Assembly (NCBI GenBank): GCA_017631275.1
Contig: JAGBTQ010000003.1
Coordinates: forward strand, 124,001-188,000
Direction: 5' to 3'
DNA length: 64,000 bases
Origin: Alistipes sp.
GTDB taxonomy: Bacteria; Bacteroidota; Bacteroidia; Bacteroidales; Rikenellaceae
Position 1 is the stretch's first letter. Every line of letters begins with the position of its first letter. Below are positions 1 to 7,607 of the stretch, piece after piece. Both the position numbers and the translations under genes were made by a program. The notes under the pieces are model-generated. The model worked only from the letters and a program-made list of their open reading frames with translations, did not search any database and had not been told where the DNA came from.

Positions 1-90
1 AAGGGACACAACGTGGGCTTCGAGCGTAAGTGGCTCGATAGCCGCGAGGAGTTCTTCCAAAATATTATAAAAGAGCGACTTGCAAAATAA
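1..90 (+). CDS. C-terminal end of an unidentified protein (partial)
   Basis: The frame is open from base 1 to a TAA at 88-90 and gives 29 residues, beginning KGHNVGFERKWLDSR and ending IIKERLAK. The start lies outside the window. A GHN motif about 27 residues from the end would suit the catalytic histidine of an alpha/beta hydrolase or S9-type peptidase, but this is only a guess from a short tail. A strong inverted repeat follows the stop directly, which supports this being a real gene end. I do not recognise the family. Confidence 0.6.
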   Translation, partial: KGHNVGFERKWLDSREEFFQNIIKERLAK

Positions 91-120
91 AATTAGGCTG
101 ACCCTCAGGTCAGCCTAATT
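91..120. terminator. Bidirectional intrinsic terminator
   Basis: AATTAGGCTGACC pairs with GGTCAGCCTAATT across a four-base CTCA loop. A-rich and T-rich flanks lie on both sides. It sits between the end of the partial plus-strand gene and the end of rpoN on minus, so it can serve both convergent units. Confidence 0.85.
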
Positions 121-122
121 TG

Positions 123-1550
123 TTATATCTGCTTTCGCATGCGGGCAACGGGTATGTCGAGCATCTCTCGATATTTTGCCACCGTGCGGCGTGCTATGCG
201 GTAGCCTCGCTCGTTGAGAATATCCATCAGGTTCTCGTCGGTGAGCGGGTGGCGCTTATCTTCGTTGTCGATATATTCGCTCAAAATGGTCTTTATCTCG
301 TGGCTCGATACCTCCTCGCCCGACGACGTGAGCATAGCCTCCGAGAAGAGCGACTTAAGAAGAATTATGCCAAAGTGAGTCTGTATGTACTTGCTATTTA
401 CCACACGTGATATGGTCGATACGTCGAGCTCTGTGCGGTCGGCTATATCCTTAAGTATCATCGGCTTAAGCTTGCTCTTGTCGCCATCTTGGAAGTACTC
501 GCGCTGAAAGTCGAGTATCGTCTGCATCGTGCGCATGAGTGTGTCGTGGCGCTGCTTGATAGCCGAGATAAACCACTTAGCCGAGTCGATTTTCGACTTA
601 ACAAACTGCACCGCCTCCTTATCTTCTGCCTTGATGTTGCCGTCGGGACCTACCAGGTCGCGCATCATCTCCTTATATCGGCGAGATATGCGCACCTCGG
701 GAATGCCCTGCGAGTTGAGCATCAGCCTAAGCTCGCCATCGCTGTTATCTAAGAGGAAGTCGGGGGTGATGTATGGCGTGGTGTCGATGCCACCTTCGGT
801 GTATAGGTTGCCAGGTTTGGGCGAGAGGCTGCGAATGTAGTCGATAGCCTCCTTAAAGTCCTCCTCGCTGCAGCCAAGGCGGGCGATTAGTCGCTCGTAG
901 TGCTTCTTGCTAAATGCCTCGAAGTGCGACGATATAATCTTGTGCGCCAGACGCTTAGTCTTGCTATCGAGGTTTCGCTCGGGCATCTGCAACAGTAGGC
1001 ACTCTTGCAGTGTGCGTGCGCCAATGCCTGCTGGCTCAAGCTCGTGCACGATATGAAGTATGCGCTCGAGCTCCTCGACCGACACGTCCATGCCTCGTGT
1101 GAAGGCGAGGTCGTCGCTAAGCGAACCTAGGTCACGACGTAGATAGCCATCGTCGTCGATGCTACCCACTATGTATGCAGCTATGGTAAGCTCCTCGTCC
1201 GACAGTGAGCGGAAGCTTAGCTGCTCGATGAGCGACTCGCCAAGCGATCTGCCCTCAGAGATATAGACGGGGCGCTGCTTGTCGTCCTTCGAGAAGTTGT
1301 TCACGCGAGCCTTATACGATGGGGTGTCGTCCTCGCGACCGATGTACTCATCAACCGAGATTTTTGTTGGCTCGTCGCCACCATCGCTCTGAGTATCAGG
1401 CTCCTCCTCCAACACAATATTCTCCTCGATTTCGCGCTTTATGCGCTCCTCGAGTTGCATTGCTGGTAGCTCCAGTAGTTTTATCATCTGGATCTGTTGC
1501 GGCGAGATTTTGGTCTGCAGCGCAATGGTTTGTTGAAGTCGGTTTGCCAT
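123..1550 (-). CDS. rpoN: RNA polymerase sigma-54 factor
   Basis: Sigma-54 directs RNA polymerase to -24/-12 promoters and needs an AAA+ activator to open DNA. The 475-residue protein has the expected layout: a Gln/Leu-rich activator-interacting region I at the N-terminus (QTKISPQQIQMIKLLELP), an acidic linker at about 45-70, the core-binding region, a helix-turn-helix near 385-405, and the RpoN box ARRTVAKYRE at about 453-462, which reads the -24 element. The length is normal for the family. The gene lies 78 bases downstream of asnS, with the asnS terminator between them, so it probably has its own promoter, although I see no clear TAnnTTTG there. No sigma-54 activator gene is visible in the window. 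Confidence 0.97.
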   Translation of the reverse strand: MANRLQQTIALQTKISPQQIQMIKLLELPAMQLEERIKREIEENIVLEEEPDTQSDGGDEPTKISVDEYIGREDDTPSYKARVNNFSKDDKQRPVYISEGRSLGESLIEQLSFRSLSDEELTIAAYIVGSIDDDGYLRRDLGSLSDDLAFTRGMDVSVEELERILHIVHELEPAGIGARTLQECLLLQMPERNLDSKTKRLAHKIISSHFEAFSKKHYERLIARLGCSEEDFKEAIDYIRSLSPKPGNLYTEGGIDTTPYITPDFLLDNSDGELRLMLNSQGIPEVRISRRYKEMMRDLVGPDGNIKAEDKEAVQFVKSKIDSAKWFISAIKQRHDTLMRTMQTILDFQREYFQDGDKSKLKPMILKDIADRTELDVSTISRVVNSKYIQTHFGIILLKSLFSEAMLTSSGEEVSSHEIKTILSEYIDNEDKRHPLTDENLMDILNERGYRIARRTVAKYREMLDIPVARMRKQI

Positions 1551-1581
1551 TGTTCATTGATTTAATTGTACCCTAATATTA

Positions 1582-1610
1582 AAAAACGGCCAGCCTTGGG
1601 CCGGCCGTTT
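1582..1610 (-). terminator. Terminator of asnS
   Basis: On the minus strand a GC-rich hairpin (AAACGGCC ... GGCCGTTT) is followed by a run of six T, starting 18 bases past the asnS stop codon. Confidence 0.85.
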
Positions 1611-1628
1611 GTAAGGCATTGTGTTGGT

Positions 1629-3017
1629 TTAGAACTCTGCGTTCTTTGGCGTACGTGGGAATGGAATAACATCGCGGATGTTGCCCATGCCTGTGACGAA
1701 CAAAAGCAGACGCTCGAAGCCAAGACCGAAGCCAGAGTGAGGTGCTGAGCCCCAACGACGTGTGTCGAGGTACCACCAAAGCTCCTTACGGCTCATGCCT
1801 AACTCGTCAACTCTAGCACAAAGCTTGCCAAAGTCTGCCTCACGCTCCGAACCACCGATAATTTCTCCAATTTGTGGGAACAAAACGTCCATAGCACGTA
1901 CTGTCTTGCCGTCCTCGTTCTGCTTCATATAGAAGGCCTTAATCTCCTTAGGATAGTTGATAAGGATTACTGGACGCTTGAAGTGCTCCTCTACCAAGTA
2001 GCGCTCGTGCTCCGACTGAAGGTCGCAGCCCCACTCGCATGGGAACTCGAACTTCTTGCCCGAAGCCTTCAATATCTCGATACCCTCGGTGTAGTCGAGG
2101 CGCACGAAGTCGTTGTCAAGAACAAACTGCAAGCGCTCCAAAAGACCCTTATCCCACATCTTGTTCATGAACTCGAGATCCTCGCGGCAGTTCTCCAAGG
2201 CGTAGCGAATGAGATACTTGAGGAAGTCCTCAGCGAGATCCATATCGTCCTGAAGCTCGTAGAAGGCCATCTCAGGCTCGATCATCCAGAACTCTGCCAA
2301 GTGGCGTGGGGTGTTTGAGTTCTCGGCACGGAATGTAGGACCAAATGTGTAGATCTGACCCAATGCCAACGCACCAAGCTCACCCTCAAGCTGACCCGAT
2401 ACGGTTAGGCTACATGGCTTGCCGAAGAAGTCCTGTGAGTAGTCAACCGAGCCGTCCTCGAGGCGTGGTGGGTTCTGCATGTCGAGTGTTGAAACGTTGA
2501 ACATAGCACCTGCACCCTCGCAGTCAGAGGCTGTGATAAGTGGAGTGTGGAGGTAGTAGAAACCCTTGTCGTTGAAGTACTTGTGGATAGCGAAAGCCAT
2601 GGCATGGCGAATGCGCAACACAGCACCAAAGGTGTTGGTACGTGGACGCAAGTAGGCGATGTCGCGCAAGAACTCGAGTGAGTGACCCTTCTTCTGAAGT
2701 GGGTAGGTCTCAGGATCGGCAGTGCCATAAATCTCGATTTTTGATGCCTGCACCTCTACGCCCTGACCCTGACCGAGTGATGCAACGAGCTGACCATCAA
2801 CGCGCAAGCATGCGCCTGTGGTTACGCCCTTAAGCTCTGCCTCGTCAATCTTTGCAAGATCTACAACAATCTGAATGTTAGCTACGCACGAGCCATCGTT
2901 GAGCGCGATGAAGGCTACATTCTTGTTGCCTCGCTTGGTACGCACCCAGCCCTTAACGGTAACTTCTCTGCCGTCGCCCTCCATCTTGAGAATCTCGGCA
3001 ATACGTGTAAGTTTCAT
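1629..3017 (-). CDS. asnS: Asparaginyl-tRNA synthetase
   Basis: This class IIb aminoacyl-tRNA synthetase charges tRNA-Asn. The N-terminal OB-fold anticodon-binding domain covers about residues 1-110 ([16 protein letters not shown]). It is followed by the class II catalytic core: motif 2 near residue 230 ([15 protein letters not shown]) and motif 3 near 430 ([13 protein letters not shown] ending IRDVIPFPR). The AENS/NTPRH signature and the absence of a GAD insertion favour AsnRS over AspRS. At 462 residues it is full length. A TAATTTTG promoter element lies about 66 bases upstream on minus, and an intrinsic terminator follows the gene. Confidence 0.97.
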   Translation of the reverse strand: MKLTRIAEILKMEGDGREVTVKGWVRTKRGNKNVAFIALNDGSCVANIQIVVDLAKIDEAELKGVTTGACLRVDGQLVASLGQGQGVEVQASKIEIYGTADPETYPLQKKGHSLEFLRDIAYLRPRTNTFGAVLRIRHAMAFAIHKYFNDKGFYYLHTPLITASDCEGAGAMFNVSTLDMQNPPRLEDGSVDYSQDFFGKPCSLTVSGQLEGELGALALGQIYTFGPTFRAENSNTPRHLAEFWMIEPEMAFYELQDDMDLAEDFLKYLIRYALENCREDLEFMNKMWDKGLLERLQFVLDNDFVRLDYTEGIEILKASGKKFEFPCEWGCDLQSEHERYLVEEHFKRPVILINYPKEIKAFYMKQNEDGKTVRAMDVLFPQIGEIIGGSEREADFGKLCARVDELGMSRKELWWYLDTRRWGSAPHSGFGLGFERLLLFVTGMGNIRDVIPFPRTPKNAEF

Positions 3018-3082
3018 ACTCTTTATATATTTTATTTCGATTTTGTTCGTTATCTTAGGCGTAGCAACGCCATAATATCGTG

Positions 3083-3090
3083 CAAAATTA
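3083..3090 (-). promoter_or_regulatory. Candidate -7 element for asnS
   Basis: CAAAATTA on plus reads TAATTTTG on minus and fits the Bacteroidales TAnnTTTG consensus. No good -33 TTTG is seen at the right distance, so this is tentative. Confidence 0.5.
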
Positions 3091-3109
3091 CTAAAAAAAT
3101 TATAAACGA

Positions 3110-3140
3110 TTGCATACTTATCGCCTTTTTTGTACCTTTG
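3110..3140 (+). promoter_or_regulatory. Promoter of the GH2-like gene and rlmH
   Basis: TTGC at 3110-3113, a 19-base spacer, then TACCTTTG at 3133-3140 match the Bacteroidales primary-sigma promoter. The ATG is 15 bases past the -7 element, so the leader is very short. Confidence 0.7.
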
Positions 3141-3155
3141 TGCTAAATTGATTAT

Positions 3156-4484
3156 ATGAAAAAAGTTACATTATACTCCTTGACTCTTCTTGCTACGCTC
3201 CTCGTAGCACCCCTTGAGCTTGTGGCACAGGCACGCATCGCCCGCTCCGAGTTTATATGCTACGACAGGCGTGAAGATGCCGTCAACGATGTACGTACAA
3301 ATATTGATAACTATATCGCTGTATGTCCCGAGCTCCAGTTCGAGCAAGCCACAGGTACTGTGCGTGCCGTATATGAGCAGCAGATAGAGGTGCCCGCAGC
3401 ATGGAACGACTTTAGCGCCTACCTCCACATGGAGAACGTAGGTGCTGACTACGCAATATTTCTCAATGGCGAGCAGATTTGCTCCTCTATCGACAAGTTC
3501 TCGCCTGCCGACCTCTATATCTCGCCATATCTCGACCAGGGGGCAAACACCCTCGCCGTGGTTGTTGTTGCCGAGCCATATATGGAGCGTCTTTCGGAGG
3601 GCTTGACCATTGCTCAGCGTCCTAAGTTCGAGAACTGCTACATCTTTGCGCAGCGCCGTGTGGGTGTCTTCGACTACAACGTGCGCCTCTTGCCCGTTGC
3701 CCAGAACGACTATGGCCGCCTACAGCTCGACATCACCGTAGAGAATAGCTTTACCACAGATGAGGAGCTGGAGCTAGGCTATGACCTCTACGACCCTGAT
3801 GGCAAGCTTGTGGACTATAGCGTCAACAAGTTTAAGTTCGAGGGTAGCTCGCGCGATACCGTGACGTTTAAGCCCTATAGCTACAACTCCAACCACTTCC
3901 GCTGGTCGGCAACAAATCCTAAGCTCTACAACCTTATGATATATGTCAAGCGTGGTGGCGTGTTGCGTGAGTATATCCCTGTGAAGGTGGGCTTTGCAAA
4001 GCGTGACTATAACGCTAACGGCGAAATTCTGCTCTTCGATAAGGCGCTGAAACTCAGCAAGCAAACATATAACTCGGCAAAAGATAAGGCTACTACAGAG
4101 AAGGAGATTAAGGCGCTCAAGGCTAAGGGCATAAACTGCCTCTGTCCCGAGTATCCACAGCCTAAGTGGTTCTACTCATTGTGCGACGCCTTGGGTATGT
4201 ATGTCATCGACTGTGCTGCACTCGCCGCGCCATCGTCAGCAGATAATCGCGACGTAAACGGCACACCATCGAACGACCCACTACTCGTTGATGAGTACCT
4301 TATGCGTGTCGAGGCCATGTATCGTCGTGCCCAGAACCATGTCTCTATTATCGCCTTCTCATTGGGTGGCAACATCGGCAACGGATACAATATGTACAAG
4401 GCATACGAGCTTCTCAAGAGTTATGGCGACAGCCGTCCAATAATTTTTGAGGGTGCCGCGGGCGAGTGGAACTCAGATATTTAG
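3156..4484 (+). CDS. Truncated, probably inactive GH2 (beta-galactosidase-like) exported protein
   Basis: A Sec signal peptide (residues 1-25, ending LVAQA) precedes a GH2-type jelly-roll sugar-binding domain (about 80-150, [19 protein letters not shown]), an Ig-like domain (about 165-290) and only the first part of a TIM barrel. The part resembling LacZ from CSHYPNHP to SLGNESGHG is recognisable ([20 protein letters not shown]). The key motif, however, reads SLGGNIGNG: the column of the acid/base Glu holds Asn. The Glu of the VVDEAN motif is also lost (VIDCAA). The protein ends at EWNSDI, before the region that carries the nucleophile. At 442 residues it is under half the length of LacZ. The stop lies two bases before the rlmH ATG, so the two genes are co-transcribed. 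It may be a decayed enzyme or a binding protein. Confidence 0.8.
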   Translation: MKKVTLYSLTLLATLLVAPLELVAQARIARSEFICYDRREDAVNDVRTNIDNYIAVCPELQFEQATGTVRAVYEQQIEVPAAWNDFSAYLHMENVGADYAIFLNGEQICSSIDKFSPADLYISPYLDQGANTLAVVVVAEPYMERLSEGLTIAQRPKFENCYIFAQRRVGVFDYNVRLLPVAQNDYGRLQLDITVENSFTTDEELELGYDLYDPDGKLVDYSVNKFKFEGSSRDTVTFKPYSYNSNHFRWSATNPKLYNLMIYVKRGGVLREYIPVKVGFAKRDYNANGEILLFDKALKLSKQTYNSAKDKATTEKEIKALKAKGINCLCPEYPQPKWFYSLCDALGMYVIDCAALAAPSSADNRDVNGTPSNDPLLVDEYLMRVEAMYRRAQNHVSIIAFSLGGNIGNGYNMYKAYELLKSYGDSRPIIFEGAAGEWNSDI

Positions 4485-4486
4485 CC

Positions 4487-4960
4487 ATGAACATCGAGCT
4501 TGTAGTTGTCGGCAAGACCGACATGAAGGAGGTTGAGGCACTTGTTACGATGTATAGCAAGCGCATAAACCACTATGTTAAGTTTGCAATAACCACACTC
4601 GCAGATGTGCGCAACACCCGCAAACTCTCTGAGGCTGAGCAGAAACGCCTTGAGGGTGAGCAGATACTTAAGCTCATCAACGACTCCGACCACCTGATGC
4701 TCCTCGACGAGCATGGCGCCGAGCTCCGTTCTATTGAGTTTGCCGACATGCTCCAGCGCCGAATGTCGGCGGGCACCAAGCGTCTTGTCTTTGTCATTGG
4801 TGGTCCCTACGGCTTTAGTGATGCAGTCTACCAGCGCGCTAATAGCAAACTATCACTCTCTAAGATGACCTTCTCGCACCAGATTGTGCGTGCCATCTTC
4901 ACCGAGCAGCTCTACCGAGCGTTTACTATCTTGAAAAACGAGCCCTACCACCACGAGTAA
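4487..4960 (+). CDS. rlmH: 23S rRNA (pseudouridine1915-N3)-methyltransferase RlmH
   Basis: RlmH is a small SPOUT methyltransferase that methylates pseudouridine 1915 in helix 69 of 23S rRNA. The trefoil-knot SAM loop FVIGGPYGFSDAVY and the conserved C-terminus YRAFTILKNEPYHHE are intact. I start at the ATG at 4487 (MNIELVVVGK, 157 residues), the usual family length. The frame is open further upstream, but that would overlap the preceding gene. Only two bases (CC) separate it from the stop of the GH2-like gene, and no separate promoter is seen. The TAA stop is shared with the first base pair positions of a palindromic repeat. Confidence 0.96.
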   Translation: MNIELVVVGKTDMKEVEALVTMYSKRINHYVKFAITTLADVRNTRKLSEAEQKRLEGEQILKLINDSDHLMLLDEHGAELRSIEFADMLQRRMSAGTKRLVFVIGGPYGFSDAVYQRANSKLSLSKMTFSHQIVRAIFTEQLYRAFTILKNEPYHHE

Positions 4961-5090
4961 TTTCTTGTGATAAGGGGTCATCTGCGGCACATCGTAAAAA
5001 GTTAATCACCCTGGGCTGTACGTTTTAGTACTATCCCAGGGTGATTACTTTTCAGATGCACCACATCTAACCCCTTCTAACAAGAAATTT
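4959..5090 (+). repeat. Palindromic 3'-end element, copy P1
   Basis: The element begins with the last two A of the rlmH stop codon. The outer arms TTTCTTGTGATAAGGGGT and ACCCCTTCTAACAAGAAA pair with an internal mismatch at GAT/CTA. The inner GC stem AATCACCCTGGG pairs with CCCAGGGTGATT. The apical part is CTGTAC, a short loop, then GTACTAT. No other terminator follows rlmH. Confidence 0.9.
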
Positions 5091-5220
5091 ATTTCCCGTG
5101 ATAAGAGCGCATCTGCCGCCGCTAGCAAAAAGAGTCCCGACAATGAGCAGTACGCCAAAGTACAGCCCATCGTCGGGATTTTTGCCGAGCGTTGCATCTG
5201 CAACCCTTCTCGCGAGAAAT
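5091..5220 (+). repeat. Palindromic 3'-end element, copy P2
   Basis: This is a tandem second copy of the type with a GGGC/GAGC-A-GTAC apex. The ends are ATTTCCCGTGATAAG and CTTCTCGCGAGAAAT, with several positions changed in both arms relative to P1. The inner stem TCCCGAC pairs with GTCGGGA, and the apex is GTAC, loop GCCAAA, GTAC. Confidence 0.85.
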
Positions 5221-5457
5221 CGGTGCGCTGATTGAGGTGGTAGATTAAGGAGTTTAGTGAATTTAATGAAATTAGGGAGTTTAGTGATAGTCTTTCCCTA
5301 AGTTCCTTAAATTCCCTATTCTCCCTATCTGTCCCATCTATCCCATTTATCCCATTCGTCCCATCTTTCCCATAAAATAAATATCGTGCGAAGCACACCT
5401 TACTTTTCACTTTTCACCTCTCACCTCTCACTTTCCCCCACCCTCCTCCTCCCACCC
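5221..5457. repeat. Degenerate TTTAG and 9-bp CCC-rich tandem repeat tract, locus 1
   Basis: TTTAGTGAATTTAATG-like words (about 5250-5290) lead into roughly ten 9-bp units (about 5288-5375) of the form nnnTCCCTAT that drift to nnnTCCCAT, ending CCATAAAATAA. A 26-bp block starting CGTGCGAAGCACACC (5385-5410) is identical to 21746-21771. A TTTCACC/CTCTCACC-rich stretch follows. The same arrangement recurs at three other loci. Confidence 0.8.
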
Positions 5458-5492
5458 ATAAAAAAGGAACTGCCCCACGAATGGGGCAGCTC
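5458..5492 (-). terminator. Intrinsic terminator of the candidate small RNA
   Basis: Minus-strand reading: CTGCCCC, loop ATTCGT, GGGGCAG, then TTCC and six T. No protein-coding gene on minus lies upstream of it within the intergenic space, which is why a small RNA is inferred. Confidence 0.8.
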
Positions 5493-5641
5493 ACGGACAC
5501 AAACAATCTTAACTTTACACTACTAATTTTTTACACCAATTTTTACATCTCTTTCAGTTTATTTCTCTCAATTCTATATATTATTAACCCTTTTCTTTCT
5601 CTCTTGCCACACTTGTTTTGTGGCTATCTTTCCTTGTTTCT
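5458..5641 (-). ncRNA. Candidate small RNA of about 180 nt
   Basis: On the minus strand a near-perfect Bacteroidales promoter lies at 5646-5677. A start about 7 bases later and an intrinsic terminator at 5458-5492 define a short transcript with no meaningful ORF (the only ATG seen is followed directly by TAA). The transcript has a 5'-proximal hairpin GCCACA-AAACAAG-TGTGGC, a long A/G-rich and apparently unstructured middle, and the terminator hairpin. It lacks the long rod of 6S RNA, and I see no tmRNA or SRP signature. It is unidentified; function unknown. Confidence 0.6.
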
Positions 5642-5645
5642 GGTG

Positions 5646-5677
5646 CAAATATATGGCGAAAAAAATAATCTTGCAAA
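5646..5677 (-). promoter_or_regulatory. Promoter of the candidate small RNA
   Basis: On minus, TTTG (plus CAAA 5674-5677), a 20-base spacer and TATATTTG (plus CAAATATA 5646-5653). This is one of the best consensus matches in the window. Confidence 0.75.
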
Positions 5678-5689
5678 TCAAAAATATTT

Positions 5690-5975
5690 ATCAGCGTATA
5701 ATCAAAACTTATATTGGTAGCTAAATACTATTAGATTGTATGATATATAGTCTTATTATGAATATATTCTCAATTAATTTAGCCACTAATTTATTTTGTA
5801 TATCTCTATAATTAGCTTGTAATCAGTGCGGTATTTCCCCAAAAATTAGTAAAAGTACTGTTTTGTGATAAAATTTTTATTACCTCAGTAAATTTTCTTG
5901 TATCACTCCGTGTTTTGGGTCTACTTTGTAGTATTGCGGAGCTATTGAGAATATTTGTGAAGAAATTATTTGAAA
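5690..5975. other. AT-rich intergenic stretch with no recognised feature
   Basis: The bases between the small-RNA promoter and the lipA promoter are very AT-rich and hold no long ORF, hairpin or repeat that I can support. A longer leader or regulatory site for lipA could lie here, but nothing shows it. Confidence 0.5.
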
Positions 5976-5978
5976 AGT

Positions 5979-6009
5979 TTTGCGTTTATTGAAAAAAATA
6001 GTATATTTG
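5979..6009 (+). promoter_or_regulatory. Promoter of lipA-lipB-recJ
   Basis: TTTG at 5979-5982, a 19-base spacer and TATATTTG at 6002-6009, followed by a leader of about 22 bases to the lipA ATG. Confidence 0.8.
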
Positions 6010-6037
6010 CATCAATTGGAAAAAAGTGAACTAAAAA

Positions 6038-6928
6038 ATGCCGAAGGTACCACAAAGAAGCGAGTATCTGCGTAAGCCCGACTGGCTAAAGATTAGCCTG
6101 AGGAGTACGACAGATAGTGCAGAGGTCGAGCAAATCGTCGAGGGCCGCTGTCTGCATACTATATGCACCAGTGGAATGTGCCCAAATAAGGCGGAGTGTT
6201 GGAGTCGTCGTACTGCAACATTTATGATTCTCGGCGACATTTGCACGCGTAATTGTCGCTTTTGTGCTACTGCAACTGGCCGTCCGCTGCCTCCCGACGA
6301 GGCTGAGCCCGACAAGGTTGCCGAGAGTGTAAAGCTGATGGGCCTGAAGCATGTTGTTGTTACATCTGTTACACGTGACGACCTCGAGGATCATGGCGCT
6401 GCAATCTGGGCGCGCACCGTCGAGGCAATTCGTCGTGATAACCCCGATGCAACGATAGAGCTCCTTATTTCTGATATGGATGCCCGCCCCGAGCTATTGG
6501 ACGTGGTGTTGGCATCTAACCCCGACATTGTTGGACATAACATCGAAACCGTCGAGCGACTAACCCCTGAGGTGCGTTCACGTGCGAAGTATCGTACGTC
6601 GCTTCAGACCTTGAAGCATATCGCCGAGAGTGGGGCAGTTGCCAAGAGCGGCTTGATGGTCGGTTTGGGCGAGACTGAGGAGGAGATATTGCAGACACTT
6701 CGTGATTTGCGTGAGGTGGGTGTGAGCATTGTCACTCTCGGCCAATATCTTCGACCTACAAAGGAGCACTATCCTGTAAAGGCGTATATCACGCCCGAGA
6801 AGTTCGAAGAGTACCGACTTGCAGCTCTTGAGATGGGTTTCAGCTATTGTGCGAGTGCACCATTGGTGCGTTCGTCGTATTTGGCCGATGCCGCCCTTGA
6901 AGCTGTGAAGAAGGTATGCAAGAAGTAG
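6038..6928 (+). CDS. lipA: Lipoyl synthase (radical SAM)
   Basis: LipA inserts two sulfur atoms into protein-bound octanoyl chains to make lipoate on 2-oxoacid dehydrogenases and GcvH. All cluster ligands are present: the auxiliary 4Fe-4S cluster Cys43, Cys48, Cys54 (CTSGMCPNKAEC) and the radical SAM CxxxCxxC motif Cys69, Cys73, Cys76 (CTRNCRFC). The C-terminal RSSY motif that ligates the auxiliary cluster is seen in VRSSYLADA. The length of 296 residues is normal. A consensus promoter lies just upstream, and lipB overlaps the end by 13 bases, so LipB (octanoyl transfer) and LipA (sulfur insertion) are made together. Confidence 0.98.
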   Translation: MPKVPQRSEYLRKPDWLKISLRSTTDSAEVEQIVEGRCLHTICTSGMCPNKAECWSRRTATFMILGDICTRNCRFCATATGRPLPPDEAEPDKVAESVKLMGLKHVVVTSVTRDDLEDHGAAIWARTVEAIRRDNPDATIELLISDMDARPELLDVVLASNPDIVGHNIETVERLTPEVRSRAKYRTSLQTLKHIAESGAVAKSGLMVGLGETEEEILQTLRDLREVGVSIVTLGQYLRPTKEHYPVKAYITPEKFEEYRLAALEMGFSYCASAPLVRSSYLADAALEAVKKVCKK

Positions 6929-7602
6929 AAATCAGAGATTTACAGAGTATGGCGTATGGCGAGTGCTGGGATTTGCAGCGTTCGCTCTTCGACGCATTGT
7001 GTCGTAAGAAGCTCGATAAGAGTTTTTCTGACGACGATCCTCGTGGCACAATACTTCTTGTTGAGCACCCCGCAGTATATACATTAGGTAAGAGCGGTAA
7101 CGAGCAAAATATGCTTGTTACTGAGGAGTATCTGAAGGGTCTTGGTGCCGAGTTCTACCATATCGATCGTGGTGGCGACATCACGTTTCACGGTCCTGGA
7201 CAGCTTGTCTGCTATCCAATCATCGATCTCGATGCAATAGGCATTGGCGTACGACGTTATATTGAGGCTTTGGAGCAGTCGGTTATCGACCTTGCAAAGG
7301 AGTATGGCATTGAGGCACACCGCTCGGAGGGCGCTTCGGGTGTGTGGGTTAGCCAGGGTAGCCACCTTGTTAAGCTATGTGCTGTAGGTGTGCGTGCCTC
7401 GCATGGTGTGACCATGCATGGCTTGGCTATGAATGTCTCTACCGACCTTAAGTGGTTCCACCTTATCAATCCATGTGGCTTCACCGATCGTGGTGTTTGC
7501 TCGCTTTCGACGCTCACTGGACGAGAGGTTACTATGGAGGAGGTAAAGCCCAAGTTTATCAATTACTTAGCAAAAAATTTAAATGTTAAATATAAAAAAT
7601 AG
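6916..7602 (+). CDS. lipB: Octanoyl-[ACP]:protein octanoyltransferase
   Basis: LipB moves octanoate from acyl carrier protein to the lipoyl domain lysine, the first step of lipoate synthesis. Family motifs are present in order: RGGDITFHGPGQLVCYP (about 88-104), the catalytic lysine region LVKLCAVGVRAS (about 151-162), GLAMNV and the catalytic cysteine in INPCG (about 190). At 228 residues it is full length. The start ATG overlaps lipA by 13 bases, consistent with translational coupling. The next gene, recJ, starts five bases after its stop. Confidence 0.96.
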   Translation: MQEVEIRDLQSMAYGECWDLQRSLFDALCRKKLDKSFSDDDPRGTILLVEHPAVYTLGKSGNEQNMLVTEEYLKGLGAEFYHIDRGGDITFHGPGQLVCYPIIDLDAIGIGVRRYIEALEQSVIDLAKEYGIEAHRSEGASGVWVSQGSHLVKLCAVGVRASHGVTMHGLAMNVSTDLKWFHLINPCGFTDRGVCSLSTLTGREVTMEEVKPKFINYLAKNLNVKYKK

Positions 7603-7607
7603 TTATT

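Noticed and set aside
5045..5410. Minus-strand ORF with collagen-like GTNGINGIDGTD words
   Set aside because: It is read through palindrome P2 and the 9-bp tract. At locus 2 the same tract gives a different, non-matching translation, so a conserved protein is not encoded.
5458..5641. 6S RNA
   Set aside because: The predicted transcript lacks long complementary 5' and 3' arms with a central bubble; a small RNA of unknown type is the more honest call.
5481..5720. Plus-strand ORF of 79 residues
   Set aside because: It starts inside the terminator hairpin of the candidate small RNA and is antisense to it, with no promoter or start signal.
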